From positions 485,001 to 542,500 of the forward strand of contig JACVTC010000003.1 of the NCBI GenBank assembly GCA_016946835.1: a stretch of DNA of 57,500 nt, given 5' to 3'. The DNA is from Neocallimastix lanati (nom. inval.) (Eukaryota > Neocallimastigomycota > Neocallimastigomycetes > Neocallimastigales > Neocallimastigaceae). The position numbers and the translations under genes were made by a program. This document shows positions 11,101 through 21,295 of this stretch, piece by piece (within the stretch, counting starts at the first letter, position 1; every line of letters starts with the position of its first letter). The notes beneath the pieces were generated by a model. That model searched no databases. It saw nothing but the letters and a program-made list of their open reading frames with translations, and was not told where the DNA came from.

Positions 11101-14100
11101 TAACAACTGGGGCATCCCATTCTGGAAGTGGTCCATCTGGGAATTCAAAACCTGGTCCGGCTGTTTCTTCTTCCTTTTCTTCATTTTCCTTTTCTTCTTT
11201 TTCTTCTTCTTTATCTAAATTCTTCCATAAATATTGAATAAAGTTATAGTATCCAGCACTAACCGCATCACTATCATGCATAGCTCCTGGAACGGTAAAC
11301 CAAATATGTTCTTCATTATTTTCCTTTAAGGCATTGTGATAAGTTTCTGGATTATTGGTGACAACAAAGTCCTTAGTACCAACACTAATCATTTTAACAA
11401 TTGGTTCTGCTTTACCATCCTTAACCTTTAATTCTTCGGGTTTCATTAATCCTTCATGTTCTCCTTCAATTGGGAAAACTCCTGGAGCTGGTGAAAAGGC
11501 ACCAAGATATCCGAATAATTCTGGATGAGTAAATCCAATGTAAAGAGTGTTACGTCCACCCATAGAAAAACCTGCAAGGGCTGTGTTTTCTCTACCCTTA
11601 GCAACTGAATAATGCTTTTCAACATATGGCATGATATCATTAATTAATTCATTAATGAAGTTATCGTATCCAGCAACATGTTCTGGATCAAAGCTTGGTG
11701 GAACACCAACACCGTCAGCTGGAGCATAGGTATCTGGAAGAATAATAATCATTTCTTTAGCTTTACCTTCTTTAACTAAATTATTGTAAATTTCAATAGT
11801 ACCCATACCATCTTCTAATAATCCATCTTCATTATTAAATATACCATGTAAGTAATATAAAACTGGATATTTCTTTTCAGTAGTGTAATCTGGTGGTAAA
11901 ATAACATTCATTTTTCTGTTAACCTTAGTACCCTTGGAATAGTAAGTAATCTTTTCAGCTTTACTGTACTTAACTCCTTCTTTTTTTTCTTTTGCTTCTG
12001 GTGGACAAGTATTAACAACTTCAAGTCTACTCATATAACCTTTCTTTGGAACTTCCATAACAACTGGGGCATCCCATTCTGGAAGTGGACCGTCTGGGAA
12101 TTCAAAACCTGGTAAGGCTGTTTCTTCTTCTTTTTCTTCATTTTCCTTTTCTTCCTTTTCTTCTTCTTTATCTAAATTCTTCCATAAATATTGAATAAAG
12201 TTATAGTATCCAGCACTAACCGCATCACTATCATGCATAGCTCCTGGAACGGTGAACCAAATATGTTCTTCATTATTCTCCTTTAAGGCATTGTGATAAG
12301 TTTCTGGATTATTGGTAACAACAAAGTCCTTAGTACCAACACTAATCATTTTAACAATTGGTTCTTCTTTACCATCCTTAACCTTTAATTCTTCGGGTTT
12401 CATTAATCCTTCATGTTCTCCTTCAATTGGGAAAACTCCTGGAGCTGGTGAAAAGGCACCAAGATATCCGAATAATTCTGGATGAGTAAATCCAATGTAA
12501 AGAGTGTTACGACCACCCATAGAGAAACCTGCAAGAGCTGTGTTTTCTCTACCCTTAGCAACTGAATAATGCTTTTCAACATATGGCATAATATCATTAA
12601 TTAATTCATTAATGAAGTTATCATATCCAGCAACATGTTCTGGATCAAAGCTTGGTGGAACACCAACACCATCAGCTGGAGCATAAGTATCTGGAAGAAT
12701 AATAATCATTTCTTTAGCTTTACCTTCTTTAACTAAATTATTGTAGATTTCAATAGTACCCATACCATCTTCTAATAATCCATCTTCATTATTAAATATA
12801 CCATGTAAGTAATATAAAACTGGATATTCCTTTTCAGTAGTGTAATCTGGTGGCAAAATAACATTCATTTTTCTGTTAACCTTAGTACCCTTGGAATAGT
12901 AAGTAATCTTTTCAGCTTTACTGTACTTAACTCCTTCTTTTTTTTCTTTTGCTTCTGGTGGACAAGTATTAACAACTTCAAGCTTACTCATATAACCTTT
13001 CTTTGGAACTTCCATAACAACTGGGGCATCCCATTCTGGAAGTGGTCCATCTGGGAATTCAAAACCTGGTCCGGCTGTTTCTTCTTCCTTTTCTTCATTT
13101 TCCTTTTCTTCCTTTTCTTCTTCTTTATCTAAATTCTTCCATAAATATTGAATAAAGTTATAGTATCCAGCACTAACCGCATCACTATCATGCATAGCTC
13201 CTGGAACGGTAAACCAAATATGTTCTTCATTATTCTCCTTTAAGGCATTGTGATAAGTTTCTGGATTATTGGTAACAACAAAGTCCTTAGTACCAACACT
13301 AATCATTTTAACAATTGGTTCTTCTTTACCATCCTTAACCTTTAATTCTTCGGGTTTCATTAATCCTTCATGTTCTCCTTCAATTGGGAAAACTCCTGGA
13401 GCTGGTGAGAAGGCACCAAGATATCCGAATAATTCTGGATGTGTGAATCCAATGTAAAGAGTGTTACGACCACCCATAGAGAAACCTGCAAGAGCTGTGT
13501 TTTCTCTACCCTTAGCAACTGAATAATGCTTTTCAACATATGGCATGATATCATTAATTAATTCATTAATGAAGTTATCGTATCCAGCAACATGTTCTGG
13601 ATCAAAGCTTGGTGGAACACCAACACCATCAGCTGGAGCATAGGTATCTGGAAGAATAATAATCATTTCTTTAGCTTTACCTTCTTTAACTAAATTATTG
13701 TAGATTTCAATAGTACCCATACCATCTTCTAATAATCCATCTTCATTATTAAATATACCATGTAAGTAATATAAAACTGGATATTTCTTTTCAGTAGTGT
13801 AATCTGGTGGCAAAATAACATTCATTTTTCTGTTAACCTTAGTACCCTTGGAATAGTAAGTAATCTTTTCAGCTTTACTGTACTTAACTCCTTCTTTCTT
13901 TTCTTTAGCTTCTGGTGGACAAGTATTAACAACATCAAGCTTACTCATATAACCTTTCTTTGGAACTTCCATAACAACTGGGGCATCCCATTCTGGAAGT
14001 GGACCGTCTGGGAATTCAAAACCTGGAGCTGCAGCTTCAGTTGTTTCTTCAACAACAGTAGTAGTTGTTGTTTTAGAAGTGGTCTTCTTTATAAATGTGG

Positions 14101-14311
14101 TCTTTTTAATAGTAATAGAATTACATTTACCATACTTTGATTGACATCCAGAATCACAATATTCTGATGTCTTACCACAATAGCCATATTCTGAACAACA
14201 ATAGCCACTTGGGCATGAAGCACCATCACCAGCTTTACCACAACGGCTGGCTAAACTAGCATTTATACTAAATAATGAAATAGCTAAATAAATGACTTTT
14301 GAAAATTTCAT
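8114..14311 (-). CDS. secreted CBM18 protein with six CE1/esterase-D domains
   Basis: Intronless gene for about 2065 aa. I chose the ATG at 14311 rather than an in-frame ATG at 14365, because it begins a classic signal peptide (MKFSKVIYLAISLFSINASL) and has the AAAAATG context. Residues 23-63 form a hevein-like CBM18 with eight Cys (24, 33, 38, 39, 45, 52, 56, 63), then a Thr/Lys linker. Five domains of 319 aa follow (starting 96, 415, 734, 1053, 1372), then a long Asp/Glu/Lys linker (about 1675-1770) and a sixth, diverged domain at the C-terminus. In domain 1 the esterase-D (PF00756) triad is likely Ser278 in GFSMGG, Asp343 in GTKDFV and His374 in GAMHD; the same motifs recur in all six. Domains are joined by acidic EEEKEEKENEEKEEE linkers. 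The family includes feruloyl and acetyl-xylan esterases and S-formylglutathione hydrolases; the substrate is not decidable here. No dockerin was seen. Confidence 0.92.
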   Translation of the reverse strand: MKFSKVIYLAISLFSINASLASRCGKAGDGASCPSGYCCSEYGYCGKTSEYCDSGCQSKYGKCNSITIKKTTFIKKTTSKTTTTTVVEETTEAAAPGFEFPDGPLPEWDAPVVMEVPKKGYMSKLDVVNTCPPEAKEKKEGVKYSKAEKITYYSKGTKVNRKMNVILPPDYTTEKKYPVLYYLHGIFNNEDGLLEDGMGTIEIYNNLVKEGKAKEMIIILPDTYAPADGVGVPPSFDPEHVAGYDNFINELINDIMPYVEKHYSVAKGRENTALAGFSMGGRNTLYIGFTHPELFGYLGAFSPAPGVFPIEGEHEGLMKPEELKVKDGKEEPIVKMISVGTKDFVVTNNPETYHNALKENNEEHIWFTVPGAMHDSDAVSAGYYNFIQYLWKNLDKEEEKEEKENEEKEEETAGPGFEFPDGPLPEWDAPVVMEVPKKGYMSKLEVVNTCPPEAKEKKEGVKYSKAEKITYYSKGTKVNRKMNVILPPDYTTEKEYPVLYYLHGIFNNEDGLLEDGMGTIEIYNNLVKEGKAKEMIIILPDTYAPADGVGVPPSFDPEHVAGYDNFINELINDIMPYVEKHYSVAKGRENTALAGFSMGGRNTLYIGFTHPELFGYLGAFSPAPGVFPIEGEHEGLMKPEELKVKDGKEEPIVKMISVGTKDFVVTNNPETYHNALKENNEEHIWFTVPGAMHDSDAVSAGYYNFIQYLWKNLDKEEEKEEKENEEKEEETALPGFEFPDGPLPEWDAPVVMEVPKKGYMSRLEVVNTCPPEAKEKKEGVKYSKAEKITYYSKGTKVNRKMNVILPPDYTTEKKYPVLYYLHGIFNNEDGLLEDGMGTIEIYNNLVKEGKAKEMIIILPDTYAPADGVGVPPSFDPEHVAGYDNFINELINDIMPYVEKHYSVAKGRENTALAGFSMGGRNTLYIGFTHPELFGYLGAFSPAPGVFPIEGEHEGLMKPEELKVKDGKAEPIVKMISVGTKDFVVTNNPETYHNALKENNEEHIWFTVPGAMHDSDAVSAGYYNFIQYLWKNLDKEEEKEEKENEEKEEETAGPGFEFPDGPLPEWDAPVVMEVPKKGYMSKLEVVNTCPPEAKEKKEGVKYSKAEKITYYSKGTKVNRKMNVILPPDYTTEKKYPVLYYLHGIFNNEDGLLEDGMGTIEIYNNLVKEGKAKEMIIILPDTYAPADGVGVPPSFDPEHVAGYDNFINELINDIMPYVEKHYSVAKGRENTALAGFSMGGRNTLYIGFTHPELFGYLGAFSPAPGVFPIEGEHEGLMKPEDLKVKDGKEEPIVKMISVGTKDFVVTNNPETYHNALKDNNEEHIWFTVPGAMHDSDAVSAGYYNFIQYLWKNLDKEEEKEEKENEEKEEETAGPGFEFPDGPLPEWDAPVVMEVPKKGYMSKLEVVNTCPPEAKEKKEGVKYSKAEKITYYSKGTKVNRKMNVILPPDYTTEKKYPVLYYLHGIFNNEDGLLEDGMGTIEIYNNLVKEGKAKEMIIILPDTYAPTDGVGVPPSFDPEHVAGYDNFINELINDIMPYVEKHYSVAKGRENTALAGFSMGGRNTLYIGFTHPELFGYLGAFSPAPGVFPIEGEHEGLMKPEELKVKDGKEEPIVKMISVGTKDFVVTNNPETYHNALKENNEEHIWFTVPGAMHDSDAVSAGYYNFIQYLWKNLDKEEEKDDKKDDDEEVEDAEEVEDEESDEKEVEVGTEGVEEEDSMEEDTNEEDEKEEKDKEEDTDEEDEKEEKKEKDKEEDDKKEEKPDQTNGEFPETQIPDWNAPVVMEVPKKGYMSKLDVVNTCPPEAKEKKEGVKYSKAEKITYYSKGTKVNRKMNVILPPDYTTEKKYPVLYYLHGILNNEDGLLEDGMGTIEIYNNLVKEGKAKEMIIILPNTYAPADGVGVEPGFTQEHFDGYDNFINELINDIMPYVEKHYSVAKGRENTALAGFSMGGRNTLYIGFTHPELFGYLGAFSPAPGVIPTVDALTGEHKGLMKPEDLKVKDGKPEPIVKMISVGTKDFVVSANPESYHKALKDNNEEHIWFTVPGAMHDSDAVSAGYYNFIQYLWKNLDN
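9035..9298 (-). other. acidic low-complexity linker between esterase domains 5 and 6
   Basis: It encodes about 85 residues dominated by Asp, Glu and Lys, without cysteines. It is much longer than the roughly 20-residue linkers between domains 1-5 and looks like an expanded version of them. Confidence 0.85.
9242..14026 (-). repeat. five tandem 957-bp intragenic units
   Basis: The units begin at 14026, 13069, 12112, 11155 and 10198 on the minus strand, exactly 957 bp (319 codons) apart, with very few base differences. The last unit diverges at its end, where the acidic linker begins. The sixth esterase domain (about 8114-9030) is related but clearly older or freer to diverge: it has GILNNEDG for GIFNNEDG, VEPGFTQEHFDG for VPPSFDPEHVAG, and an extra TVDALTG segment. 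Confidence 0.95.
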
Positions 14312-15543
14312 TTTTAAATTTTGTATATATTTTTTATATGTATATATTGAATAGATATTGTACAATAAATTTATATATTTTTATATATTTTTATATAAAT
14401 AAAATTTAAAATAAATATAAAAATGAAAGTTGTTATAATATTTTATATAATAATTTTACTATAAAATATTCAATAAATTATATAAAATTTTTAGATTTAT
14501 ACAACTTATTAATTATTAAATAATAAATTATTATTTAAAATAAAATAACTAAAAAAAATTATTTGAATAAAATATTTTTTTATTATTTTTTTTTTATTTT
14601 AAATTTTTATTTTTTATTAATTTTTTTTTTAGAAAAACCCTTTATATATATATAAGTTTTTATATATAAACAAATTTATTAAATTTTTTATCCAATAATA
14701 ATAATAGTTTTTTATATAAAAAAAATATATATATATAGTAATAATTAAAAAAAAAAAAATAATAGTTTATGAGTTATATTGATAATATTTAATATTCAAG
14801 TTAAATTTGTTTATTCATTTAATATATTCAATACAATATAAATAATTTAAAATAAATTAAATATTAATAGTATTTTTTAATTTGCAGAGCTAAACTCATT
14901 ATTATTTTAAAGTCTCCTTTTTATTTATTTATCATAAAATAATATATATATATAAAATATATAAAGTTATACAATACAAATTATTGTATTTAATAAATAT
15001 TTTGATTGTCAAATAATAAAAATAAAATTTTTTTGTGTTTAATACAAAGTATATAAATAATAATTATTAATATAATATATTTACTATTATAAATACTTTG
15101 TGTAACATTTTTAATTTAATAATTAATATCATAAACTGAATAATTGATATCACATAATAATGAAATATATTATAATTAAATTAAAATATATATATTAAAA
15201 TTGCAATTATAAATACTTTAATTTATAATTTTTTTTAAAAAAAATTTTGGAAAATTAAAAAAGTCTCAATATACAGGAATATTTTTAAATTAAATATTAA
15301 TTTGATATTCGTTAAATACACGTGTAACTATTTTTATATTTAATAATATTTTCCATTCTTCCATATTGTATAATAATATACAATGAAAATTTTTTTACTT
15401 TTTACTTTTTATTAATCTATTTTTAAAATTAATTCATTTATTTATTTATTTATTTATTTTTATTTTATGAAATTTACTAATTATAATAGCAAAAATGATA
15501 TAACAAAAAAATGTATTTTCTTAAAAAAAAATAAGAGTAAAAT

Positions 15544-15692
15544 TTAACAGTTTTTTTATAATTATTTATAAAAAAAAACTGTTAAGTATTACCAATATAA
15601 TTTTTTTATAATAGTAATACTTCCTTTTATTATAAATTTTTTATAATGGTAATACGTCCTTTTATTATAAAATTTTTTATAATAGTAATACT
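15544..15692. repeat. hairpin followed by 35-bp tandem repeats
   Basis: Arms TTAACAGTTTTTTTATAA and TTATAAAAAAAACTGTTAA form a near-perfect hairpin. It is followed by GTATTACC and then three repeats ending ATAATRGTAATAC (GTAATAC at 15614, 15649, 15685). The inverted GTATTAC at 15587 can pair with any of them. Confidence 0.75.
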
Positions 15693-16403
15693 TCGTTTTT
15701 TTTTAATATTTATTTATTATATTTAAACATAATTTATATATATTGAATATTAAATATTAATATATATTGAATACTACTTATATATATTGATTTTATTGAT
15801 ATTAAATAAAAATACGGAAAGCTTATTTATATTAATATCTCACATTAAAAATTTATCCAAAGTAATAATAGTAATAATAAGTATTATTTAAAGTTTAATA
15901 CTATTAAATATCTTTTTTTGAATAAAATTATTCCTTTTGTGTAATAAAAAAAAATTAAAAAAAAAAAATAAGACACAAATTATAACATAATACATCTTAA
16001 TAGTAATGAATTAAATTTTATTAATTCCTAATATCCTTATTTTAATACTTGTTATTAAATTGTAAATATAAATTTAATATAAAATTGTAATATTAAGAAA
16101 AGTTTTAATTATTATTTTAACTATTATTATATATTAATTCTTATATTTTTTTATATTAATGATACTTATAATATTAATTTATATATTTACTATTGATATT
16201 TAAAAAAAAAATTTTATTAAAAATTATATTAAAAATTTTTATTAAATATATATATATAAAAATAAAAATATGAATTAAATGAAATTTATTGTAATAGAAA
16301 TTTTCTATAATAATATATATGGATAATTATTTCAATTGATTTTATATATATGTTTTTTATAATATATCAATATTTTATGGATTAATTTTTTTATTTTATT
16401 TTA

Positions 16404-16434
<31 letters not shown>

Positions 16435-16669
16435 TTATTTTATTTTATTTTTTATATTGCAGAAGTATTATATTATTATATTGAATATTATATTTTTTTA
16501 TTAAGTTTATAATGTAATATTAAAATCTGTATTTATCATAAAAAATAATTAAAATAAAAAATTGCAATATATGATAAATATTGTTAATACGGATTCTTTC
16601 TAAAATATTAATATATATTATTATTCAATTTAAATATAATATAATATAATATAATATAATATATATATT

Positions 16670-16766
16670 AGAATAATTCCAGTTATATATTTAGACAATT
16701 TCATCAATTTTTTTTAAAAAAAAATATTGATGGAATTGTCTAAACATTTAACTGGAATTATTCGAA
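16670..16766. repeat. long imperfect foldback (MITE-like or hairpin locus)
   Basis: The left arm starts GAATAATTCCAGTTATATAT and ends AGACAATTTCATCAAT. The right arm is its reverse complement with about four mismatches over 38 bp, ending GGAATTATTC. The loop is about 20 nt and A/T only. TA-rich flanks also partly pair. It could be a MITE-like element or the source of a structured RNA; no second copy was noticed in this window. Confidence 0.7.
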
Positions 16767-17515
16767 GTATTAATATATAATATTAAATGTTTATTATTTA
16801 AATACATAATAATAATATAACTACCTTTAATTAATGATAATTCTCATATTGTATGATTAATATCGTTATTTTTTTTCTTTTTTATTTTTAATTATGGATA
16901 ATATTCATATTGTATGATTAATATCATTAATTTTTTTTTTCTTAAATATCTTTAAAAAAAATTATTGTAATCTCAATAAATGGTTTAAAATGAAATTATT
17001 TAAAGAATAAAATATTTATTTATTTTTTAGCAGAAAATTTTATTTGTAATAAATAACTTATGATAAAATTATTTAAAATATATAAAATTGCATTTTGTAA
17101 ACCCAATAAATATTTTAAAATGAAATTATTTACAATATAACAAATAAACTTCTAAGTTCAAATCAGGCTGTTTTTTTTTTTTACTAAAAAATAATATTTC
17201 ATATTTTAATTCAAAAAATTACTTCGCTTTATAAATAATTATTTTTATTATGATATTAATATATTTATAATATATTGTTAATATATATTAAAATTATAAA
17301 TAAGGATAAAATATAAATATTAATATCAATCAAACAATAAATATAAATTTGAAAATTACAATCTTTAAAATTTTTTATTTTTTATGAACTTTTATTATTT
17401 AAATATATTACAATATGTATTACTAATATATAAAATATATATTAAAATATTATATATATATTAGTAATTTTTATAATTTTTTTAATATTTAAAAAATTAC
17501 TTATGATAATTTAGG

Positions 17516-17518
<3 letters not shown>

Positions 17519-17551
<33 letters not shown>
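17519..17551. repeat. poly(A) tract
   Basis: Uninterrupted run of about 33 A. Confidence 0.9.
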
Positions 17552-17553
<2 letters not shown>

Positions 17554-18805
17554 GTTATTGCAATATATAAAATTATAATTTTTATTATTATTAACAATTG
17601 TTATTATATTATTTTTCATATATAATTACAAAACTTCAAAAAAGAACAAAAAAAAAATTAAAACTTATATATTATTTCTTAAAATATTCACTTAGTATTA
17701 TTTAGAAACGAAAAAATTATAAATAAGGTTTTGTTAGAATAACATATAAAAAAGTATATTAATATATAGGAAATAAATGCTTAATAAACTATCAGTTTCA
17801 TTAAGCATTATTTAATAAAATTTAAGCTCAATTTGAAAAATAATTTAATAATAATTGTTTCTAAAATATATATATATTTATGTATATTTATTATAATTTT
17901 ATTTATTTTTGATAAAATTATTAAAAATTAAAATACTTTTGACATTAAATTTAATGTAATGTTTTTATTCTTTTTTTTATTATTATTATTATTTTTATTT
18001 TTATTTAGTCAGTTATTTAGTTTATTATTTATTTATTAAAAAAAAAAAAATACAAATTCTGTTTTAATTACCAAGAATAATATTACAAAACTATTAATTA
18101 GAACATTAATTAATTTTCTTTGTGAATTTATTAGGTTGTACTGTTAATTCTTTCATTATTTTTTTTTTTTTTTAATAAAAGACTTTATTAAAATTAGAAA
18201 TCATTAAATTTCTATTATTATTTATAATAAATTTTATCTAAAAAATATAATTTTAATTAATTAAATTAAAAACTTTTTAAAAAAAAAAAAAAAAAAAAAT
18301 ATTTATTAAAGATATTTTAAATAATTTATTACCTTATATATTTTAATTATATAAATTAATTATATATAATAACAATATTGAATTTCAGATACTAAAAATT
18401 TTTTATCCTTAAAATCATTAATTATTCTTCTAAATTATATTTATATTGATAATTTGATAATTCAATAATATTTTAAATTTTATTAATTAAAATTAGAAAC
18501 CGTTTTATTCTATATTAAGAACTATTTTACATTATTCTGATTTTATTTTATAGTAATAATAATTTTTATTTTTAATTTTTATAATAATTTTTAATGTATT
18601 TCTTTATGGAGTCTAACACAAAATGTATAATCTATTTAAGAATAATGTTAAATTTAGTATATATTTTATTTATTAATAATTTATATGATAAAAAGGTCTC
18701 AATTTTTTAATATGTAATATTAAAAATTTAATATTATTTATATATTAAATATACAATAAAATATTTATAATACTGTAATGTACAATATATATAAAATCAT
18801 ATAAA

Positions 18806-19645
18806 CCTTAACATTCCCTCTACATTAGGGATTATATAATATTTTATTTTACTTTACTATGTATATATGTATATATGTATATATTTTTTTTATATTTAAC
18901 CTATTTTAATCTTTCAAAATTAAACTTTTGAAATGTGACGTGACATTTTAACACCTGAAATATATTTTGTTAAAGGATCAGCTTATAATCAATTTGATTA
19001 ATTTTATACCCATCTTTTATTTTAAATGTGATAATTCAGTAATTTTATTTGTAATAGAATCTTTAAATACTTTATATTTATTTTTTTTAACTTTTTAATT
19101 ATATAATTAATTTTTTTTCCACACCTGTAATTAAAAACATCTATATAAAATGTTAATAAAATATATTAGCTTATTATTTTTCTCATATCTGCCAAAAAGA
19201 CATTTATCTGTTATATTTTTTTTAAAACCTATATTTATTACGAATTGAGAAATCTCTCTATACTACATTCTTCAGACTTGCTTCAAACCATATAAAGCTT
19301 TTTCAGTAGCCAATACTTTTTTTTATTATAATTTTTAACACCTAAAGGAATCTTTGTATATATCTTAATTAATTGCTTAATGTCCCAATTATTGATTGAT
19401 GCTGTAGCTACTATTAATCTAAGACTGTTCGCTTGAATTGTTGGGGAATATATGTCAGTAAAATCATGTTCTAATATAGTGTGAATAAAGTTAATGACAT
19501 TTGATTCTAAGAAATTAATTAAGTTTTTGATAATATATTCAATTCCATTATCTGATTTAATATTGATAATTTTATATGGTGTGGTACTTGAAATATATCT
19601 AATAAATTTTACAAAAATATCACAGACATCAGATTTAATTTATTA
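18806..19645 (-). mobile_element. Ty1/copia retrotransposon pol relic with candidate 3' LTR start
   Basis: Minus-strand translation gives an integrase piece (FVKFIRYI, TPYKI, IKSDNGIEYI with the D-N-G core) running in frame into reverse transcriptase (DIYSPTIQANSLRLIVATAS, INNWDIKQ). KALYGLKQV, the Ty1/copia RT signature, follows and then hits stops. After a decayed stretch comes the RNase H end ADPLTKYISGVKMSRHISK and a stop at 18920. The integrase-to-RT junction skips several hundred expected residues, so an internal deletion occurred; later stops and frameshifts show it is dead. Downstream on the same strand is a purine-rich AATGTAGAGGGAA (18826-18814) immediately followed by TGTTAAGG (18813-18806), the usual polypurine tract plus 3' LTR start of copia elements. 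The LTR end and a 5' LTR were not located. Confidence 0.8.
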
Positions 19646-20020
19646 CTTTATATTTTTAAAATTACAATATATAACTTTTTTTATTTTTTAAAAAGTAATT
19701 ATGTTTTTAAATTGTATTAATAATTTATAGTATATTAAAATTTAGTATTTAATTAAATATTAAATTTAAAAGCTTTAGTATTTTTTCATATAAATAAAAT
19801 TATATTATATAAGATTTTAATTTTTTAATTAAAAAATAATTATTTTTCTTTTTTATTTTTATTTTTATTTATTTTTATAGACTTATTATAAAAATAAAGC
19901 AAAATAAAAATTTTATATATCTCAACTAGAAAATAAGAAAAAAGATAAAATAAATAAAGAAAAAAAAAAAAAAAAAAAAACAACTACGAGTCATTAGCAA
20001 AAAAAGGTTACATATTTTGT

Positions 20021-20167
20021 ACATGTTATTATTATATATACTATAAAATGTGTTAAGTTTTTATATATTTCATATATATTGTATATGTTATGTTTTTAAC
20101 CAATTTATTTATCAATGTATGACATACTTTATAGTATATATAATAATATATAACAAGTATATGTTTT
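20021..20167. repeat. imperfect inverted repeat with about 38-bp arms
   Basis: The left arm, with TTATTATATATACTATAAAA, is matched in reverse complement by ACTTTATAGTATATATAATA near 20135. The intervening spacer contains TTTTTAACCAATTTAT, which recurs directly near 20168. Confidence 0.6.
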
Positions 20168-20224
20168 TTAACCAATTTTTAACACTTTTTAAAAAAGTTA
20201 TTAAAAAACGTTTTTCGTATGTAC

Positions 20225-20400
20225 TATAATCTATAATCTCACTTATTCACTTAAGGTATTTACCTCAATCATATTCGGTTTCCTTTCATTTATGATTAAT
20301 AGAATATAAGCGTTCCTGCTGCACTAGATGCTTCACACTAGACTTTTACGTTCCTCATCCATTGCAAGTCTTACGAATCATCTGGCTACTCAATTATTTA
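20225..20400. other. unidentified GC-richer patch
   Basis: About 175 bp with markedly higher GC than its surroundings (for example CGTTCCTGCTGCACTAGATG). No open frame, tRNA fold or rRNA match was recognised on either strand. It lies upstream (minus-strand sense) of the copia relic, so it could be part of a degraded 5' end, but no LTR identity was seen. Confidence 0.4.
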
Positions 20401-20738
20401 AAAAGGTTGTTTTTTTTTTTTTTTTATTTGTATCATAAATAAACTTATATATATAATATATATATATATATTTAAATGAATCATAAATTTTCATTTAAAT
20501 AGTTAAGTACACATAGCAGAAGATGGTAATAATATTTATTATTTATCCCAAAAGAATTAAAACCATTATTAAATATTAATACAATAATGATTTATATAAA
20601 AATTCTTTAAATATTAAAACCCATAAAATATGAATAAATAAATGAAAGTTCCATATTTAATGGAACCTTCATTATAACTCGAAAATTATAAAATAACAAA
20701 ATACTATATAAAATAAGTACTTATAATTGAAAATTTAC

Positions 20739-20794
<56 letters not shown>

Positions 20795-21264
20795 TTTTTA
20801 TTTAATATTTACTACCTATTAATGGTCAAATAGTAATACTAATTATTATCTATACAATAAGTCATACTATATTATTATTATTATTATTATATTATTGTTA
20901 TTTTTTTTTTTTTTTTTTTTTTTTTTTGATGTCAATATAAACATATATTTCTATTCAGAGTGAATATCAACAATAATTAAGTATATAAACTTTTGATTGC
21001 TTTTAAATATTTTTATTTCATTAATATTGATTAAACCTCTATTAATTATAATCATAATAATAATTATAATTTTTATAAAAAAAAAAAAAAATAATAATAA
21101 TAATAATAATAATAATTTTAATTATACAATAATAATAAGAAAATTAATAAATATCCTACTTATAATCATTATAATAATTATAATAATAGATTATATATAA
21201 CCATAATAATTAATAAATAAATTTTTTATCATACTTTTGCTTTTTTTTATTTTTTATTTTTTTC

Positions 21265-21295
<31 letters not shown>

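Larger units (their letters stand above)
14312..18805. other. AT-rich intergenic region with foldbacks and duplications
   Basis: No gene seen on either strand. Notable structures are a hairpin at 15544-15586, a 35-36-bp tandem repeat at about 15587-15692, a TTTTA-rich run near 16395-16455, a long foldback at 16670-16766, local duplications near 16850-17150, and a poly(A) at 17519-17551. Confidence 0.65.

Noticed and set aside
9005-13554. Several short open frames on both strands inside the esterase gene, recurring every 957 bp
   Set aside because: They are antisense or off-frame shadows repeated with the esterase unit.
19494-19691. 65-codon plus-strand open frame
   Set aside because: It is the antisense of the copia integrase/RT relic.
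20997-21200. 67-codon open frame of Ile, Lys and Asn
   Set aside because: Built from ATA/AAT microsatellite runs without protein character.
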